This document shows, piece after piece, positions 50,827 to 63,796 of a stretch of 64,000 nucleotides of DNA. Location: NCBI GenBank assembly GCA_027574665.1, contig CM050654.1:32445722-32509721 (forward strand). Direction: 5' to 3'. The translations under genes were made by a program, and so were the position numbers. Every line of letters begins with the position of its first letter. The first letter of the stretch is position 1. Source of the stretch: Rhynochetos jubatus. Taxonomy: Eukaryota > Chordata > Aves > Eurypygiformes > Rhynochetidae. The notes below the pieces were generated by a model, which had not been told where the DNA came from, ran no database searches, and saw only the letters and a program-made list of their open reading frames with translations.

Positions 50827-53800
50827 AGCGGCAGGATTGCGTTAGGGGGGAGGGCAGCATCGAGGTGGTGGTGAGGCTGAGAGCACGGACCAGCATGTGT
50901 GTTCCTTCTCATCGGCTGGGGTTCGCTGCGGTCCTGGATCAGATTTGCCCACGTTGAGCACCCCTGACGAACGAGGCCCCAGCTGTCTGCTGCCGCAGTG
51001 GCATGTGCCAAGGCAGGCTATGAGAAGTGTTGCACAACCCAGTATAATTTAACCACATGCTGAATAAATACACTTTTGAGAACTCTTTTGGAGAGATGTT
51101 GCCTAATTAATCCTGCAGGGGGTATAATATGTATATTTTTGAAATCCGGTTTTAGCATCATGCAATTAGCTTTCATGGCCTAAGGATTCTGATTTAAGAC
51201 ATTCTTTAGTTACTAATGGTAATCTGTTTTAATTAGAAATGCAAATGTATTTTAGATCCAAATGTATGTGAGTGGTACAGTGTAAAGAGATGATTCACAG
51301 CTAATACCACTGGAGTGCCTCGAGTCTGGTATTCTTTGTACCTTCTGTAGTTTGAACCCTGAGGATCAACACGATATTCAAACATCGCTCTCAGCTGAAG
51401 CATGTGGAGGCTGAATAGACTTTGTTAGGAAATGGAATAAGTATTAATCAACAAGGATCCTTTCTAGGGCAGCAGAAGGAAAATCATAGCTTTAGGCAAG
51501 AAGGAGGCAAATGCTTTGAATAGTACAGTAGTAACTTCAGCTTCGCAGTAGCAGAGCACCGCTCCTGCCAGGACACAGGTGCTGAGCAGCCGCCAGCATC
51601 TTGGTTGACTTCGTCTTAGTATCAGAGAAAGTACTCAGGTTTGAACATCCCGGGCTGCTCAGGCTGGGCTGTAGCTGTTCAGAGCTGTGCTGCCGTAAAA
51701 TCTGATCTGGCAGCGTGTCTAAGAAAAGCCTCAAGCAAGGCAAGCTCCGAACAAACATATGAAGGCTAGCACTCGCTGAATATGCACAGCAGTCATTTGT
51801 CCTGGAGATACTAAATTATCAGGCAGGTGGATGTCTGTGATCAGACATCGCACACTGCAGTAAGAGATCACACAAATTTGACACAGTCCTTCCAGAATCA
51901 AAGAGCCTCTGCTGCTAGGCCAGTCCAGCCCTAGCGCTTGTGTTCAAATAAGTGTTTCTTTTCCCTAATTACTCGGAAAGATGGGGGCAAAAGAAAGCAA
52001 CTACTCAGCACTAGTGAAGATGGCTTTTGTATTGATAATTGCTTATTAGACATATTGCTTGGTAGACCCTTTTTGCAGCTATTTGTGATGAGGCGCAGTG
52101 ATGCAGCTGGGAACGAAGCAGTGCAGTTTAAGCAGTGCACCTCTCCCCATCTCTGCTAAGCTGGATGTAGAATTCTTTTCCGTGAGGAGGCTGCTGGTAA
52201 GAAGCAATGGTGTAGGCACCGTAAAGGCTGTGGGATGCTCCATGTTGCCCTCCAGAAGTCAAAATCCGAGAGTTTCTCGGAACTAGCCTTATTGGGAAGA
52301 CTGGTGGCTGGGTCAAGGCACTTGCAGAGCCTCAGACGGCTGAGACCTCGGCAGGGTGCTGCAGAGAGCTCTCCTGTTCCCATGCAGCAGATGCTCCCTG
52401 AGACTTCAAGTTCCTGTCCCATCTTTCTTGCTGACGCAGATAGAGTGTAGTGATTTCATCACCTGAAATTTGATAAACTTGTTGACTGGCACCACGGGGA
52501 ACGTTCCTCACAGAACTGCTCCCTGCCCTGGAGAGCTGTCAAACGAAAACCCAAGACGTAGATCGCGTGAGCCTGTTATATGGATCGGCAAGTGATGTTC
52601 TGATTTTCCTACTTAAGCTGAGTGAATTAAAGCTTCCCACAAGTCTCACTGATAGTCTTGAGTGTGCAGTTAAAAGTCTCTGAGCTGCTTAGCCGTTTCC
52701 CTGTGCCGTGTTCAAAGAGCAAAACATCACCAGCACCAGCAGTTCTTATCTGTGTGTTTTATTTCCAAACCGCTGTTTGCATTTACTTCATTCATTACTT
52801 TTAATTCATCCCAACCAGTACCTTTGCTGTGAGCTTGTATTTTCCGCTCGTATTTCTGGAGGATGAGGGCGTGGAGAAAGCTGCTTTGGGTACCAGCCCT
52901 GGAGGCTCCGGCTGCAGTGTGTCTGTCGTCAAACACCCCAACCTCGTTGTTCTTGGTGGTTACGTGGTGTCCGCTCTTGCCCTGCACCACTTGCAACTTA
53001 TTCTTATTCCGTTCTTTTCTTTTCAGGGGCTGTCAGAGCCTGAATAATTTAAGAGTGAACAAATGAGAGACGTTCATGGAGGACTCTCTTCTTACCTAGG
53101 CACAATTTGACAAGCATGTAGATTGCCTTGGGTTTCCACTGCACCTACCACAACTTTACTAAGAGAAAAGCCCCCTTTCCTAGACATCTGTGTCCCTCTT
53201 GCTTAGTAAAGTTATTCAAGATCAGCGCCTTTGGAATTGGTTGGTAAATGGACAAAGACTTTCTCTTTGCCCGGAGCTCCTGACAGCCTCCAAGTACCAA
53301 AGAGAACTCCACAACACTAGAAAGCAAGAGACAGCTGCTGAATGTTGGAAGCTACTGCATTTGGCAAAAGAAGCTGACGCTAAGATGCACACAGTTGTGT
53401 TTGTTTGTTCTGCTTGTTTTCTGTGCTTTCTGAGCCCTGTGTGTGCCTGGAAAGTTTAATGACCAATTCCTTCTTTCTCAACATGCAGTTATTCTTCCTA
53501 TCCCAAAAAGCTTTGGGTTCTGTTCTTGCTTTTTTTTATTTTCCCAATTCCAATTTATACTGTCACCGATACCCTTCTGTTGTTTCCATGAGGAGCTGTT
53601 TGGGTACGTAGCCACAGTTTCCTTTGAGGTAGGGAGACATAAATACGATACCCAAACATTGACCTCCTGCCTCCTCTCCCCTCATTCAGCAGAGTGGTCC
53701 ACCTTGTCATAGAGGTGGCTGGCTTCAAGCGTAAGGCAGAGTTGACCTTAGCAATGATGTCATTTGACTGAGAAATCACTTCAGAATTCTTACAGCAGCT

Positions 53801-54384
53801 CAATTTGGGAGCTGCTGAATGAAGCTGACCCTTGACACTTCGCAGAAGAATAAGGCTTGTGTTGTACTAACAGCTGCTTGGAAACCATGTGTAATAAAGT
53901 TTGGTTTTGTGCCCACCACCAGGATGAAAGATGGTATTCGCCGACTCTGGTACCCTTACGCTCCCAGCAGAGCAAAACTGCTTAGATCAAAGTTTAAAAG
54001 TCTGCTTCTATGTGGGTGTCTAAGCATTTCACAGTTCCTTATGCTAAAAGTAACAGTGTACTTGCAAAGGCCAGCAAATGCTGCTCTTCTTGTTCAGCTT
54101 CAAACATGACATTTCCCCCCTCGTCATCCCATGTAGGTTTCCATAAAGGTTCAGGGTTAACACTTTTTTTTTATGGAACATGCACAAGTCTCCTATGAAA
54201 ATATATCAAGGGGGATTTTTGCTTTGTGTTTGGGGCTTTGTTCTTTTTGCTGCTAGCGGCACTTATTCTGGAAACTTCAGGGTCGGGGATTACTTATTTT
54301 TGTCAGAGAACGAGGACAGTGTAAATACAAAATGTAAAGTAGAACTTAGAGAAGCGCTTCAACAAGTTGTTTGACTAAATTGAA

Positions 54385-54418
54385 ATAAATGTTGATTTGT
54401 TCAAAAAAAAAAAAAAAA
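54385..54418 (+). other. AATAAA followed by A15: possible end of an old retrocopy or cryptic poly(A) site
   Basis: AATAAA at 54385-54390 is followed 13 bases later by a genomic A15 (54404-54418), the arrangement of a reverse-transcribed polyadenylated mRNA. The open frame just upstream (stop near 54374) encodes nothing I recognise, and I see no convincing target-site duplication. It may equally be chance. Confidence 0.25.
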
Positions 54419-57400
54419 GCATGCCCTTTCTGGATCTTGTTAGTCTTGACTTTTTATTTCCTTTCTTTGCTAAAGCAAAATGCATGTCTCTTCACTTCAG
54501 AAATCTGCTCTCCCCGCTGTGAGGCATTACGGGAAGGCTGCTCCAACGTACGCTCCCAGCAGATGCGTTGGACTTGCTCTCGCTGTGCCCTGGGCTGGTC
54601 TGGGATGTGTGCTTGGCACAAACCTGAGGCAAGAGAATGGGTGAATCAAATCGAGTGCGTAGAAATACTGCATCTGGCCTCAAACTCAGCTGTGTGGAGC
54701 AACTGCTCTTTTTCTGAGCTTTTCCACACCCTTTTGTTCAGTAAAAACCTGTTCTAAAAGATTGTTGCTCTATTGGGGAGATAAGCGAGGTTCCCTTGAA
54801 GGACTCAAGGCAGGCCAATAACGTACCTCTCGTAGTATTTTGGGATTGGAGCTGGCTAGGAGTATCTTGCTTACTAACGGGGTTGGTGGATTCACTCTGT
54901 GGCTGTTTGTTCTCTTGTTATTCCTGTCATGAACTCACAGCGGCTTATGTGAGGGGTCAGATGGGGCCCTGGAGCAGGATGAGTTTGTCAGGCTGATAAA
55001 TGGAGAGAAGGCGGCTCAAACCTCCCACCGGAGAAGTCGTAGACACGCATCACAGTGTTACATGAAAATACATTTCTGAGCGGGACACCCAGAGAACAGG
55101 ACTGGAGATGTTTCGGCTGCTGTAAAAGCGCTCGGTGCCGTGGGGTTGGGTTGCACGCTTTCCTGAGGGTCCCTTTCAGAGGCGCAAGGACATGCGCTGC
55201 CCTCGTGGGCAGCAGCTCCTGGGTTAAATGCTTGTCTGGAGGAAACGAGACCCAGCCCTGTATCCATCGGAGGACTCGTCTTCCTCTTTTCCCAGTGCCA
55301 TCCCTACAGTCACCTCTGACAGTAGCTTTAGGTCCCCGTGAAGCAGCAGATAGGACAGGGATGGCTCCTGTAGCTGCTGCTCTCACCAGGCACTCTTGGA
55401 CAGTAACGAAGTCATGGTTTATTTCCGTGGGCTCTCTCTCCGTGTCTTCCCCTTGTGCCGTTTCTCTCCCTGGAGGCTGAGCTCACTCATTCAGCACGCT
55501 CTCAGGATTTCAGTAACTCTTCTTGCGGGGTCTCTCGAGACCGCGCGCCTCTCTGCTGTTTCTCCAGGCTTTTGGTTTTATCTCCCTCTTTGAAACTTTC
55601 CCAGAACTGCAGTGACTTTTCTCTGACCTCCGGGAACTGGAGCTCTTGAGCCCTGACACTCCGACTGGCACAACCAAGACCTGGAGACTACTTTGGGATG
55701 TCAGCTTTCCCAGCGCATGCTGGATGAAAGCCGCATCTGAGCAACACCAGCTAAAAATAAAAGCTATTCAACTGAAGCTAATGGCGGGTTGCCATGAGTT
55801 ATTGCTCATTAAAGTGAATTGTCAGATGCTTAACTTCAGCTAATCATTTCCTGCTGCGAGATGGGCCTGGTACGAAACATACTCAGATGTGGGAAGGGGA
55901 TTCACAGTAACTAAATTTAGTGAAGGGTGTAATTTCCTCGGACTCCCTCTGTAGTTAATGGAAAGAGAGAGGCTCCTACGGGGTGTGATTCCCGCTCTGC
56001 ATCCCCTTAGGCAGCAGCGTGCACGGCCCCTTGACTGCCGAGAGCTGCTGCCTGCTGCAAAACCGAGCTGCTCCGGGTGATGGTGTTTGCCCACCCCAGC
56101 TAGGTGAGTGCTTGTTTCCCTCAGTTTAGGTTTCTACCTGGAAGTAATGGTCAGGAAGGTGAATATTAAAACCAACAAATAGGTGACCATTTCCCAAAGG
56201 CAAAAACCCTTATTCAAAATCCCCCAGGAGCATCCTCTGCTTTTCAGTGTAGCTATTGGAAACTCTGCAGATCATCCTTTATCTCAAGGCAGCTGCTCTT
56301 TCCCATTTCCAAGAAATATCAGCTATTCAATAAAGAAATGCTGCGTTGGGAATGTTGTGTGATTAATTTAGTATAGTCATTTTTTTTCCCTTGTTCTTGG
56401 AAGTTAGTCTTGTTTGCTCGTTTGGTTGTGAAACAGAAAGTAAAATTTTGAGTTTTTACATTACAGTGATTGGAAACTCTGTCAAGTACATCTGCTTTTA
56501 GCAGTGTAGGCTACTTTGTCTTTTGGACTAGAAACTTTTGCATAAAATATTTAACTCCATACCACTCTTCTTGAGTTTGGACAGAAGTCTGTTCAGCCAC
56601 GTAAATGGAACTGTGAGAATCCTGCCAGATTGATTTGTGCCTTTTGATGTTACTTCCAGCTTAAAGCTTCAAATGATATGACAAGACACAAACAGAAAAT
56701 CCAGTTGAACCTTCTCAATTCTTCTCATTTACAGGAGATTATAAAGCTAGGGAGAACATTTGAACCTTGGAGCAAAATTTGCATTTACATTTCAGTGGTA
56801 TAGTTTGAACGTGTCTTTACCCTCTGGTGTGAAACCGGGTCCTACGTGGTCTTATCTCATTTTTCCCTGGAGCCGAAGCACGGGGCAGGTCCGTGGTTGG
56901 GCATGTGCAGAGTAGCTGAGCAGAGCTGGGGGACGTGGGCGACTCCAGGGCAAGTTTTGCAATTCCATTGCGCAAGTTTAAGGTACTTCTAATCTGAAGG
57001 GCTTCGCAAGCCAGTTGTCCTTTGTCTTTGTCTGACATGGGCACTGAAAATTTCCTTGTGTTCACTTACGTTCTCCATTCCAGCCTTTTTCGGAGGCAGT
57101 GCCTGAGGAGAAAGTTTATCTGTTGACATTAAGAGTTGTCAGATTCATTATTTGCATTGTTACGAACCAGTACTTTTCACTTGAGGAATAGATGTGAAGT
57201 GACTTTGTATTATCCAAATGTTTTACCTCCCAAATTTTTGCAAATCCATGCCAGGTTTTACAGGCAGAATAGGCTCTAACACTAAAATTGGGATCAGTAC
57301 TGTCATCTGCCTAGGCCACAAAGTTTTGTAACCCTGACTTGTGCCAATAAAAATGTTTCACTGAGTGTGTTTTGGATATTTCATACAAAAGCACAGAAGA

Positions 57401-60400
57401 GACCAAAGAAGCAGTTTTCATACCTCATTCTGCCATCTTTGCATCCGTTGAGTAGAGCTTTAGCCTTGAAGCCCTCAAGAAGATCCAAGACGGCTTTCAC
57501 AGCAGCGTTTCCCAGGGCAGAGTATAAAGCCTCAAGGGACGCAGAGCTGTGAACTGAAGCCTGCAGCCTCTAGGGTGAAGGAGATGCTCTTGGAAAGGGC
57601 AGGGGAGGGTGCATTTTGATGTTTGTTTAGTGTGAAATATTAACATCAAGGTTTTGTTTGTGCATAGGATGTGTCTAGATGACTCCTGCTTTCCAAGATT
57701 TGCTGGTACAGAGATTCCTGTTTTTCAAGAAATACTAGCTCGAGTAAAGACTGAGTTAGTCTTTCACCCACATCTGATTCAATTCCATCTTTGTCAGAAA
57801 TGTTATTTTACAGGAATCACTAAATATGGAAAATGGGCTCTGTCAGGCACAGCGGAGCTGATTTATGTGCTCATGGGTCAGATTGTCATTATTGGCTTTC
57901 ATTCATGAGTGGAATTATTTCTGCAAAAAAAATTGTTTATTTAAATACACATACTAATAGGATTGCAGACTTCCCATTCTGGCTCATCTTCCTCGACTTC
58001 TGTGGAAAAATCCTTTTCTCTCAGGCTGTTTTTCTGGGGTGAGAAAGGGAGCCATACGTAAATCTGAAGAAGATACACCCCTCCTCACCAACAGCAAGGT
58101 TGTGCCCTGCCATAGTCACCTGTCTTCACAGCTACGTTGTGTACTAACTGCTGGTTAAGGAAGTGCATTTCCGTCCTATCATACGTGGTCTGTGGTTAGT
58201 ATGGATCAAGAAGAGAAGCCTGATGATTTCTACTGAGTTGCTCTGAGAAGCCTTTGCCTTTCCCCGTTAGAGATCTGAGTTCCTGCAGAGCAGTCCGGTG
58301 CTGCATGAGCCTGATCAGACAGACCTCCCCTCCCATGAGTGTCTGGGGAACAGGGAGGTAAAAATAAAATGTCTTGTATTTATGTTCCAACAGTAATTCC
58401 TACTGACTCAAATGGGAATACACCTGTGCCTCTGAAACAGGTCTATGAGATTTTCATTTTTCCTTTTACCCAAGGTTGCACAGAACTGGAACTTTGGGTT
58501 TTTCAAGTAAAAGAGCTGTGCTTTTATAGACGTCTGTTCATTTGAGCAACAACAAATCTTTCCTGCCTCCGGTGCAGCAAAAGCTCTGAATGTTAAAGCT
58601 CTTCAGTCTGGCTGCGTGTCTGTTACAGTCCTATTGCCAGAAGTTTCTTGGAGGTTTGCTTAGGGGTGTTTTGGAAACCATCATTTCTTCTGTCTGAATG
58701 AATGGTTTGGCCAGGAAATCAATGTAGCCGCACTAGTCTGCTGACCTCCCTACACCCGTTTCGCTTCACCAGATACCTTTTTTTAGACACGTGTGTCCAA
58801 GCGTGTGGTGGCAGGGCGACTGCTGGCTGTAGCTCTCCGCTGAGCCCTGACGTTGCTGCAGACCCGCTGCAGCGTGAGGGCACCCACGGCTTTGCTGTGC
58901 TTTGCAGGCAGCGGTGGCTGCCCGAGTCACCATGTGATGTGCCGCTGCGTCTTTTCCAAAGTGCTCTCTGGTTTTTCTTAAGCGAACTGTGTTTCCGAAC
59001 AGCTCTGCCAGTACAGTTTGCAAAGCACGTATGTGCTAGAGCTCTGCAAGAAGAGCACAGTAGCACAGCCTTCTCTTCCGCTCGATCCACCCTGTGCCTG
59101 GATCTCAGGCTGGTATCGAGTGTCGTGATTAATGTGTTTGTAGCCGTGTGTGCTGCGGAAGCAGTGCAGCTCTCACAGGCACGCTTAGGAGGCTGTCTCC
59201 AAAGTCCTTCCTGGCAGATTTTTTGTGTTGCATGTTTCTGTCTCTCATTTTGTGAGCTCTGCTCTTCCTTGAGCTCCAGTCCTGCCTCTGCGACCACGGC
59301 AAGGTGACCTGCTTTATGTGCAAAGGAAGGCGTTCTCAGCAAATGGCAAGGGTCATTTGCTCACAAATGTGTTCATATTCGCAGTTCCTTTAAAAAAGAA
59401 AAGGAAAAAGGTGATGAATATTGTGTGTGGACTCCCACTGTGGTTTTTGGACAGTTCAGCAATGGTGGGAAGTGGGATGATGAGATGGGATTGCTTTGTG
59501 CGTGTGTAGGGTGCTGGGTAGAGCAAACTCGCCCCACCTCGAGGGGCTCTCTGGGTGGCTGGGGAGCAGGGAGTTTTATACCAGACTTTCTCTTCCACCT
59601 CCCTGCCTATCCTCCAGCCAGCAGAGACTACATTACCATGTAGAGGCAAGGTAAGGCCACGTTTCCACTCTTGGGCTGCATGGGTCAAGTGAAGGCTAGG
59701 CTGTGTCCCAGGTGCCTTCCAGTGGTCAGCCGGGGCACTTCAGCAGACAAGGAGAAAGAAGGAGACTTCATACCTGCCAGGGTTGTGTGCGGCATGGCAT
59801 GACCGAGATTTAGTCACCCCTCAGTAAATAGCCTTTTTCATCACCAAAGGCATGAACTGGAGCAGGGAAAATCCAGAACCTCGTTCAAGAGGGATTGTTG
59901 CACAGTGTAACACACCTCCCTCTGGAAACCTTTGGGTTGGCTTTCATCATGACCTGTGGCTCTGGAGGCCTGATGTTTGGTCTGCGGGGGTTTCTTGGCT
60001 CTAGGTTAAGCTTCGGACAAAATTCCTGCAGGTGGGCAGGGTGGGCTGTGGGCCAGATCGGGACTTGGGCTCGCCCCACCAGCTGCCTTCCGGGATGATG
60101 GGGCACACTGACTGACCGTCGCTTCCCTCGGACAGCCTCGAGTAAAGAGTCGGTGGTGAGAGGTGCTGTGTATCTGTTCGTGGTGGCCCTGCTCGTAAAA
60201 CCAGGAGCAATTCCTGGTGGGAAGGGAGGCCCCTGCCTCCCTTCGGGGTTCTGAGTTTGGCCCTGCCTTGAGCCCACCACGTGGAAGTTGGACTGTGCGT
60301 CTCAATAACAGATCCTTGAGGTGGATGGGGCTGTCCCAGGCTCCATTTAGACTCCTGTCAGCTCCCTTCCCTTACTAAAAGTTACACTGGCAAAGTGCCG

Positions 60401-61569
60401 TCGACTGGAGGGTGGGGGTTTAGACTGTGTTACTTCCAAGCTGCAGTAAAAACCTCTCTGTACATTAATCGACCGAGATGTGGGAAGATCAGCTGGTTCT
60501 TGGTTCTCCTCAACCCCCCCGAGCCCAGTCCCCAGCAAAGGCAGGGAGCCCGTGATACGGCTGCTTGCCCCAAATCATTCCTGAGTGGCAGCCTCCACAG
60601 AGCGATTGCTTCCAGCATTTCTCCTCCTGTGACCGCAGCCCTGCTCCCTGTGCACCAGTAATTCCCCAAGTTAATCCTCCTGCTGCGGCAGTGGGAGCGC
60701 AGGCACCCGAGACCACCTGATAAACTCCTAGAGCATCACATGGACCCTGCGGGAGGAGGCTGCCTAACGCCTATTGAGTGGAAGATAAGCTGGCCACTGA
60801 CAAATATTATCTTGCGTTTGTTGATTTAATTAACGCCACTTCATGTGCATGAAATAACATCAGCGGGCACTGGCTAAACCCAGGCCTTTTTGAGTTAAGA
60901 CTGCTACTTTGCCCTTATGGAGGAACGTCAGGAAAACCCCAGCAGTTCCACCTGGGATCCGTCCTGCTCCCAGCCCCTCTCACACTTCCTCCCGTCATCA
61001 GAAGACAGATGATTTGGATTTTCTTCCTGTCTGGGAAATGAACTTTGACTTCCTCTAGCTTCTTACAATTATTTCCGTATGTTCTAAAAACCTAACTTTT
61101 GACCTCAGGTATGTAATAAATTATTGGTTCAACTTCTGACTGAGGCTGCCTATGGTTATAAAATGTTATATTATATTATACTGTCATGGTCTGAAGACCA
61201 TGGATGCTGGCAGACAAGGCAGACTGCAATCTCTGCTCGGTGCGTAGCTGGCTGTGAGCAGCAGCTCTGCATGCAGGTAGCAGGAACTGACTTCGAAACC
61301 GATATAGGTAATGATTCTCTGGGACAGCAGCTCTCCCTCAGCATGGGTACTACACAGTACCTCTGATGATATTTGTTGCTGAACTGAGCATATATGGATG
61401 CACCAGGCTCTCTTCATGTGTTGTAACTTATATTTTTGTTTCCTGCTGGGATGGATCAAAGATTCAGAGGTAACCATCTAAAAATATTTAATAACACCAG
61501 CTGGCTGCTTTCTGATGTACAGTCTGAGATGTATCTTACAGGAGTGTCATGATTTCTGAATTCTGTTTT

Positions 61570-61586
61570 AAAAAAAAAAAAAAAAA
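61570..61586. repeat. Poly(A) tract, A17
   Basis: Homopolymer about 960 bp before the linker exon. No polyadenylation signal precedes it at the usual distance. Confidence 0.85.
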
Positions 61587-62525
61587 GACATCTTAAACTG
61601 TGTGGGATTAAACATCTCGGTCCCAGATTGCTCCTGGGAAGGGAGTTGCCTTGCCATGGTTTCAGAAAGGTGAAAGCAGGGCACTTGTTCCTAAAGGGCG
61701 ATTGAGAAATCTTCGAGCAATGTGTTTGCTTTGGTTTTAAAGATTTATTGATATTGGCACATCTTTGGTCAGTTGCTTTGGGGGGTGTACGGGAGGTTGC
61801 ACCCATTTTTAAGGTGCTAGTCTGAACATGTGTATTGATAATTGTGATTAGATATAGTTCAGCAGAATCTCCTGCTTGGATATAATAGAAATCCTTTTTA
61901 ATTTTAAGCCTGCTTTCTGTCTCCTTCTTGGGAGTTTCCTTTGGTTTAAACAATTTATCATCTTTTGTGATTGCTCATTCCAGTTTCTTAGTTCGAGGGA
62001 GGGTGTGAAGTCTGCTGACAAATTGCTTTCAGGGGCAAAGGAGATAATGTTAAGGTGCTTCAAATAACCTTCAAAAGTTAATAAGTAGTCTAACTAACAG
62101 TGATGTCACTGGGGCTGGAAACACCCGAGAAACGTTTATGGAATGGGAGCCTGACAAAGTGTTGGTGGCTGTCAGGTCTGCTGTAGTAATCTGCTTTTTG
62201 CGCTTATTTTCTTCCTGGCAGTTCACAATGAAATGTGTGGGAAGAAGCTGAGAAGTTCAGCGCTTAACATGAAATTCAGGCTTTCATAAAAACTAGGTAA
62301 CTTTGCAGTCTGCGTGTGATCTTTCTTAAGGACAGATAGCGTGGTAGGAAAAGCGTGCAAGATCATGAAAAATGTTGCAGAGCATTTTTCTCTCTGGTGT
62401 GCAATGAAGTTTAACCAATGTCCATAGGTCACAAGACCTTTCATCGAGGCGGCTTGTGCGTCCATGCTTAGGGCTGCCAGGCGCTCGAAGTGCACTAGGA
62501 AATAGAGGAGGTGCTGGTACGGTCT

Positions 62526-62549
62526 CTCACCTGCCTTGTTTTCTTCCAG
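62526..62549 (+). promoter_or_regulatory. KALRN: 3' splice site of the shared linker exon
   Basis: The stretch TCTCACCTGCCTTGTTTTCTTCCAG is pyrimidine-rich and ends in CAG. It must accept two donors: the SH3 exon (23722) for the long form and the cysteine-leader exon (42822) for the short form. Both deliver phase 1. Confidence 0.8.
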
Positions 62550-62833
62550 ATGCATATTCAGTCTCTTCCAATGACAACGGGGGCAAGTCTGATTCAGTGG
62601 CCAACTTACAGCCTCAGCCATCCCTCAACTCCATCCAGAGCTCTCCTGGTCCCAAGCGCTCGACCAACACCCTGAAGAAGTGGTTGACTAGTCCTGTGCG
62701 CCGGCTGAACAGCGGGAAGACGGAGAGCAACATCAAGAAGCAAAAGAAGGTGCGAGATGGCAGGAAGAGCTTTGACCTCGGCTCACCCAAGACCGGAGAC
62801 GAAACCACTCCTCAAGGAGACAGCGCAGATGAG
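62550..62833 (+). CDS. KALRN: KALRN linker exon between SH3-1 and the second RhoGEF domain
   Basis: The exon is 284 bp: two bases completing an Asp codon, then 94 codons. It ends at GATGAG|GTGTGT in phase 0. Translation reads AYSVSSNDNGGKSDSVANLQ, then SIQSSPGPKRSTNTLKKWL, TSPVRRLNSGK, KKQKKVRDGRKSFDLGSPK and ETTPQGDSADE. This is the Ser- and Lys/Arg-rich, probably disordered linker after SH3-1. The KKQKKVRDGRKSFDLGS stretch is Kalirin-type as I remember it; TRIO diverges after LNSGK. SP and TP pairs (SSPGP, TSPVR, GSPKT, TTPQG) and the RKS motif suggest phosphorylation sites, by inference. The exon is common to the long and Duet-type forms. Reading through the donor meets a stop at about 62932. 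Confidence 0.97.
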
Positions 62834-63691
62834 GTGTGTGTCGGTGTTTGTTGCAGGAAAGACCGTATTCTGATAGTCTCTTCTGTGGTGTGTGATTCAC
62901 GCTTGAGTAAATGCCGTTCCGTTAGGGTGTAGAGGGAACGGCAAATCATATCTCACGTTGCACTGACTGAAGCTGTGTTGCAAACAGCATTGTCATCCAA
63001 AGAGCAGTGGAATACATTGGGAACAGCATTTCAAAGTCTGCATATATGATTGTCCTTTAACTAGATATTTTTTAATAGCCTATTAAAAAGCTGTCAAGGA
63101 TAGAAGTGGAGTTATTCTTGAGCAACTGTTATCACTTTTTGCTGAGGTTCATATCAACTTTATCCTACCACGGCAGCGTAATTCCATGTTGAAAGAAAAC
63201 ATTCAGAGAAATAGCCATGTTTTTCTTAAATCAGCTGCGTATTTGTAGCTGCAGTTTCTCTGCAGGCATGTTCTTTGCCAGAATGGCTCTTTACTGATAA
63301 AGTGAATAAGGAAATACAAGCCAGAAATGGAGAAGATACTGAGAATAAATAGAGGAACACATTTTTAAAACTGTACATTGGGCCGTTCCCATTTAAATTA
63401 AAAAATCCTTTTCCATCAGCACACAGACAGCTGTAACTGCCTTAGCAGCTTGGGTGACCTATAAACTGTATTTCTGTAATGCTTGGAATGCACCAGGATG
63501 AACTGGCAAAACCTTATGTCTTTATTGCTTCTGTTCCATTTTGCTCAGCATTACCTGCCATCCTCTCCACCTAACGCAGTATCGAGCCAGTGTTAGTGTT
63601 AAGAGGCTCAAAGCCTGGTGGTAGGGCTCAGATATCTAAAAAGATAAAAGAAACCTGTCCCTGCTGCTAATTATATTTAACTTTCCTTCAG
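62834..63691 (+). other. KALRN: Short KALRN intron between the two linker exons
   Basis: An 858-bp phase 0 intron with donor GTGTGT and acceptor TTTCCTTCAG. AT-rich with no repeat or motif of note. Confidence 0.95.
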
Positions 63692-63796
63692 AAGAGCAAG
63701 AAGGGTTGGGGAGAAGATGAACCCGATGAAGAATCTCACACACCTCTTCCTCCTCCTATGAAGATTTTTGACAATGATCCAACCCAAGATGAGATG
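63692..63796 (+). CDS. KALRN: KALRN acidic/proline-rich linker exon
   Basis: A 105-bp exon of exactly 35 codons, phase 0 at both ends, between TTTCCTTCAG and ATG|GTAAGG. It encodes KSKKGWGEDEPDEESHTPL, then PPPMKIFDNDPTQDEM. This agrees with my recall of the Kalirin linker before the second DH domain, and TRIO differs strongly here; it is the best evidence that the gene is KALRN. The acidic run followed by TPLPPPM is a possible SH3-binding PxxP site (inference). Because its length is a multiple of three and both phases are 0, skipping it would keep the frame. The next exon lies beyond the window. Confidence 0.96.

Larger units (their letters stand above)
42823..62549 (+). other. KALRN: KALRN intron between the alternative first exon and the shared linker exon
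   Basis: About 19.7 kb with no exon I can support. The first 240 bp are still CpG island. Beyond that it is unique intron with homopolymer tracts (T at 43159-43174, 46051-46067 and 46571-46588; A at 54404-54418 and 61570-61586), a short hairpin at 44111-44133, a GC-rich inverted repeat at 50809-50826, and an A-tail-like end near 54418. Overlapping open frames of about 200 codons on both strands at 58702-59342 encode nothing recognisable. No CR1 or other mobile element is recognised. The intron ends with a good polypyrimidine tract and CAG at 62549. Confidence 0.85.

Noticed and set aside
58702-59342. Overlapping open frames of about 200 codons on both strands
   Set aside because: Neither translation resembles a known family. 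They lie inside a KALRN intron, and simultaneous opening on both strands points to chance.
23476-63796. Assignment of the gene to TRIO
   Set aside because: The SH3 exon alone fits both paralogues, but the linker exons at 62550 and 63692 follow Kalirin and not the TRIO sequence I remember.
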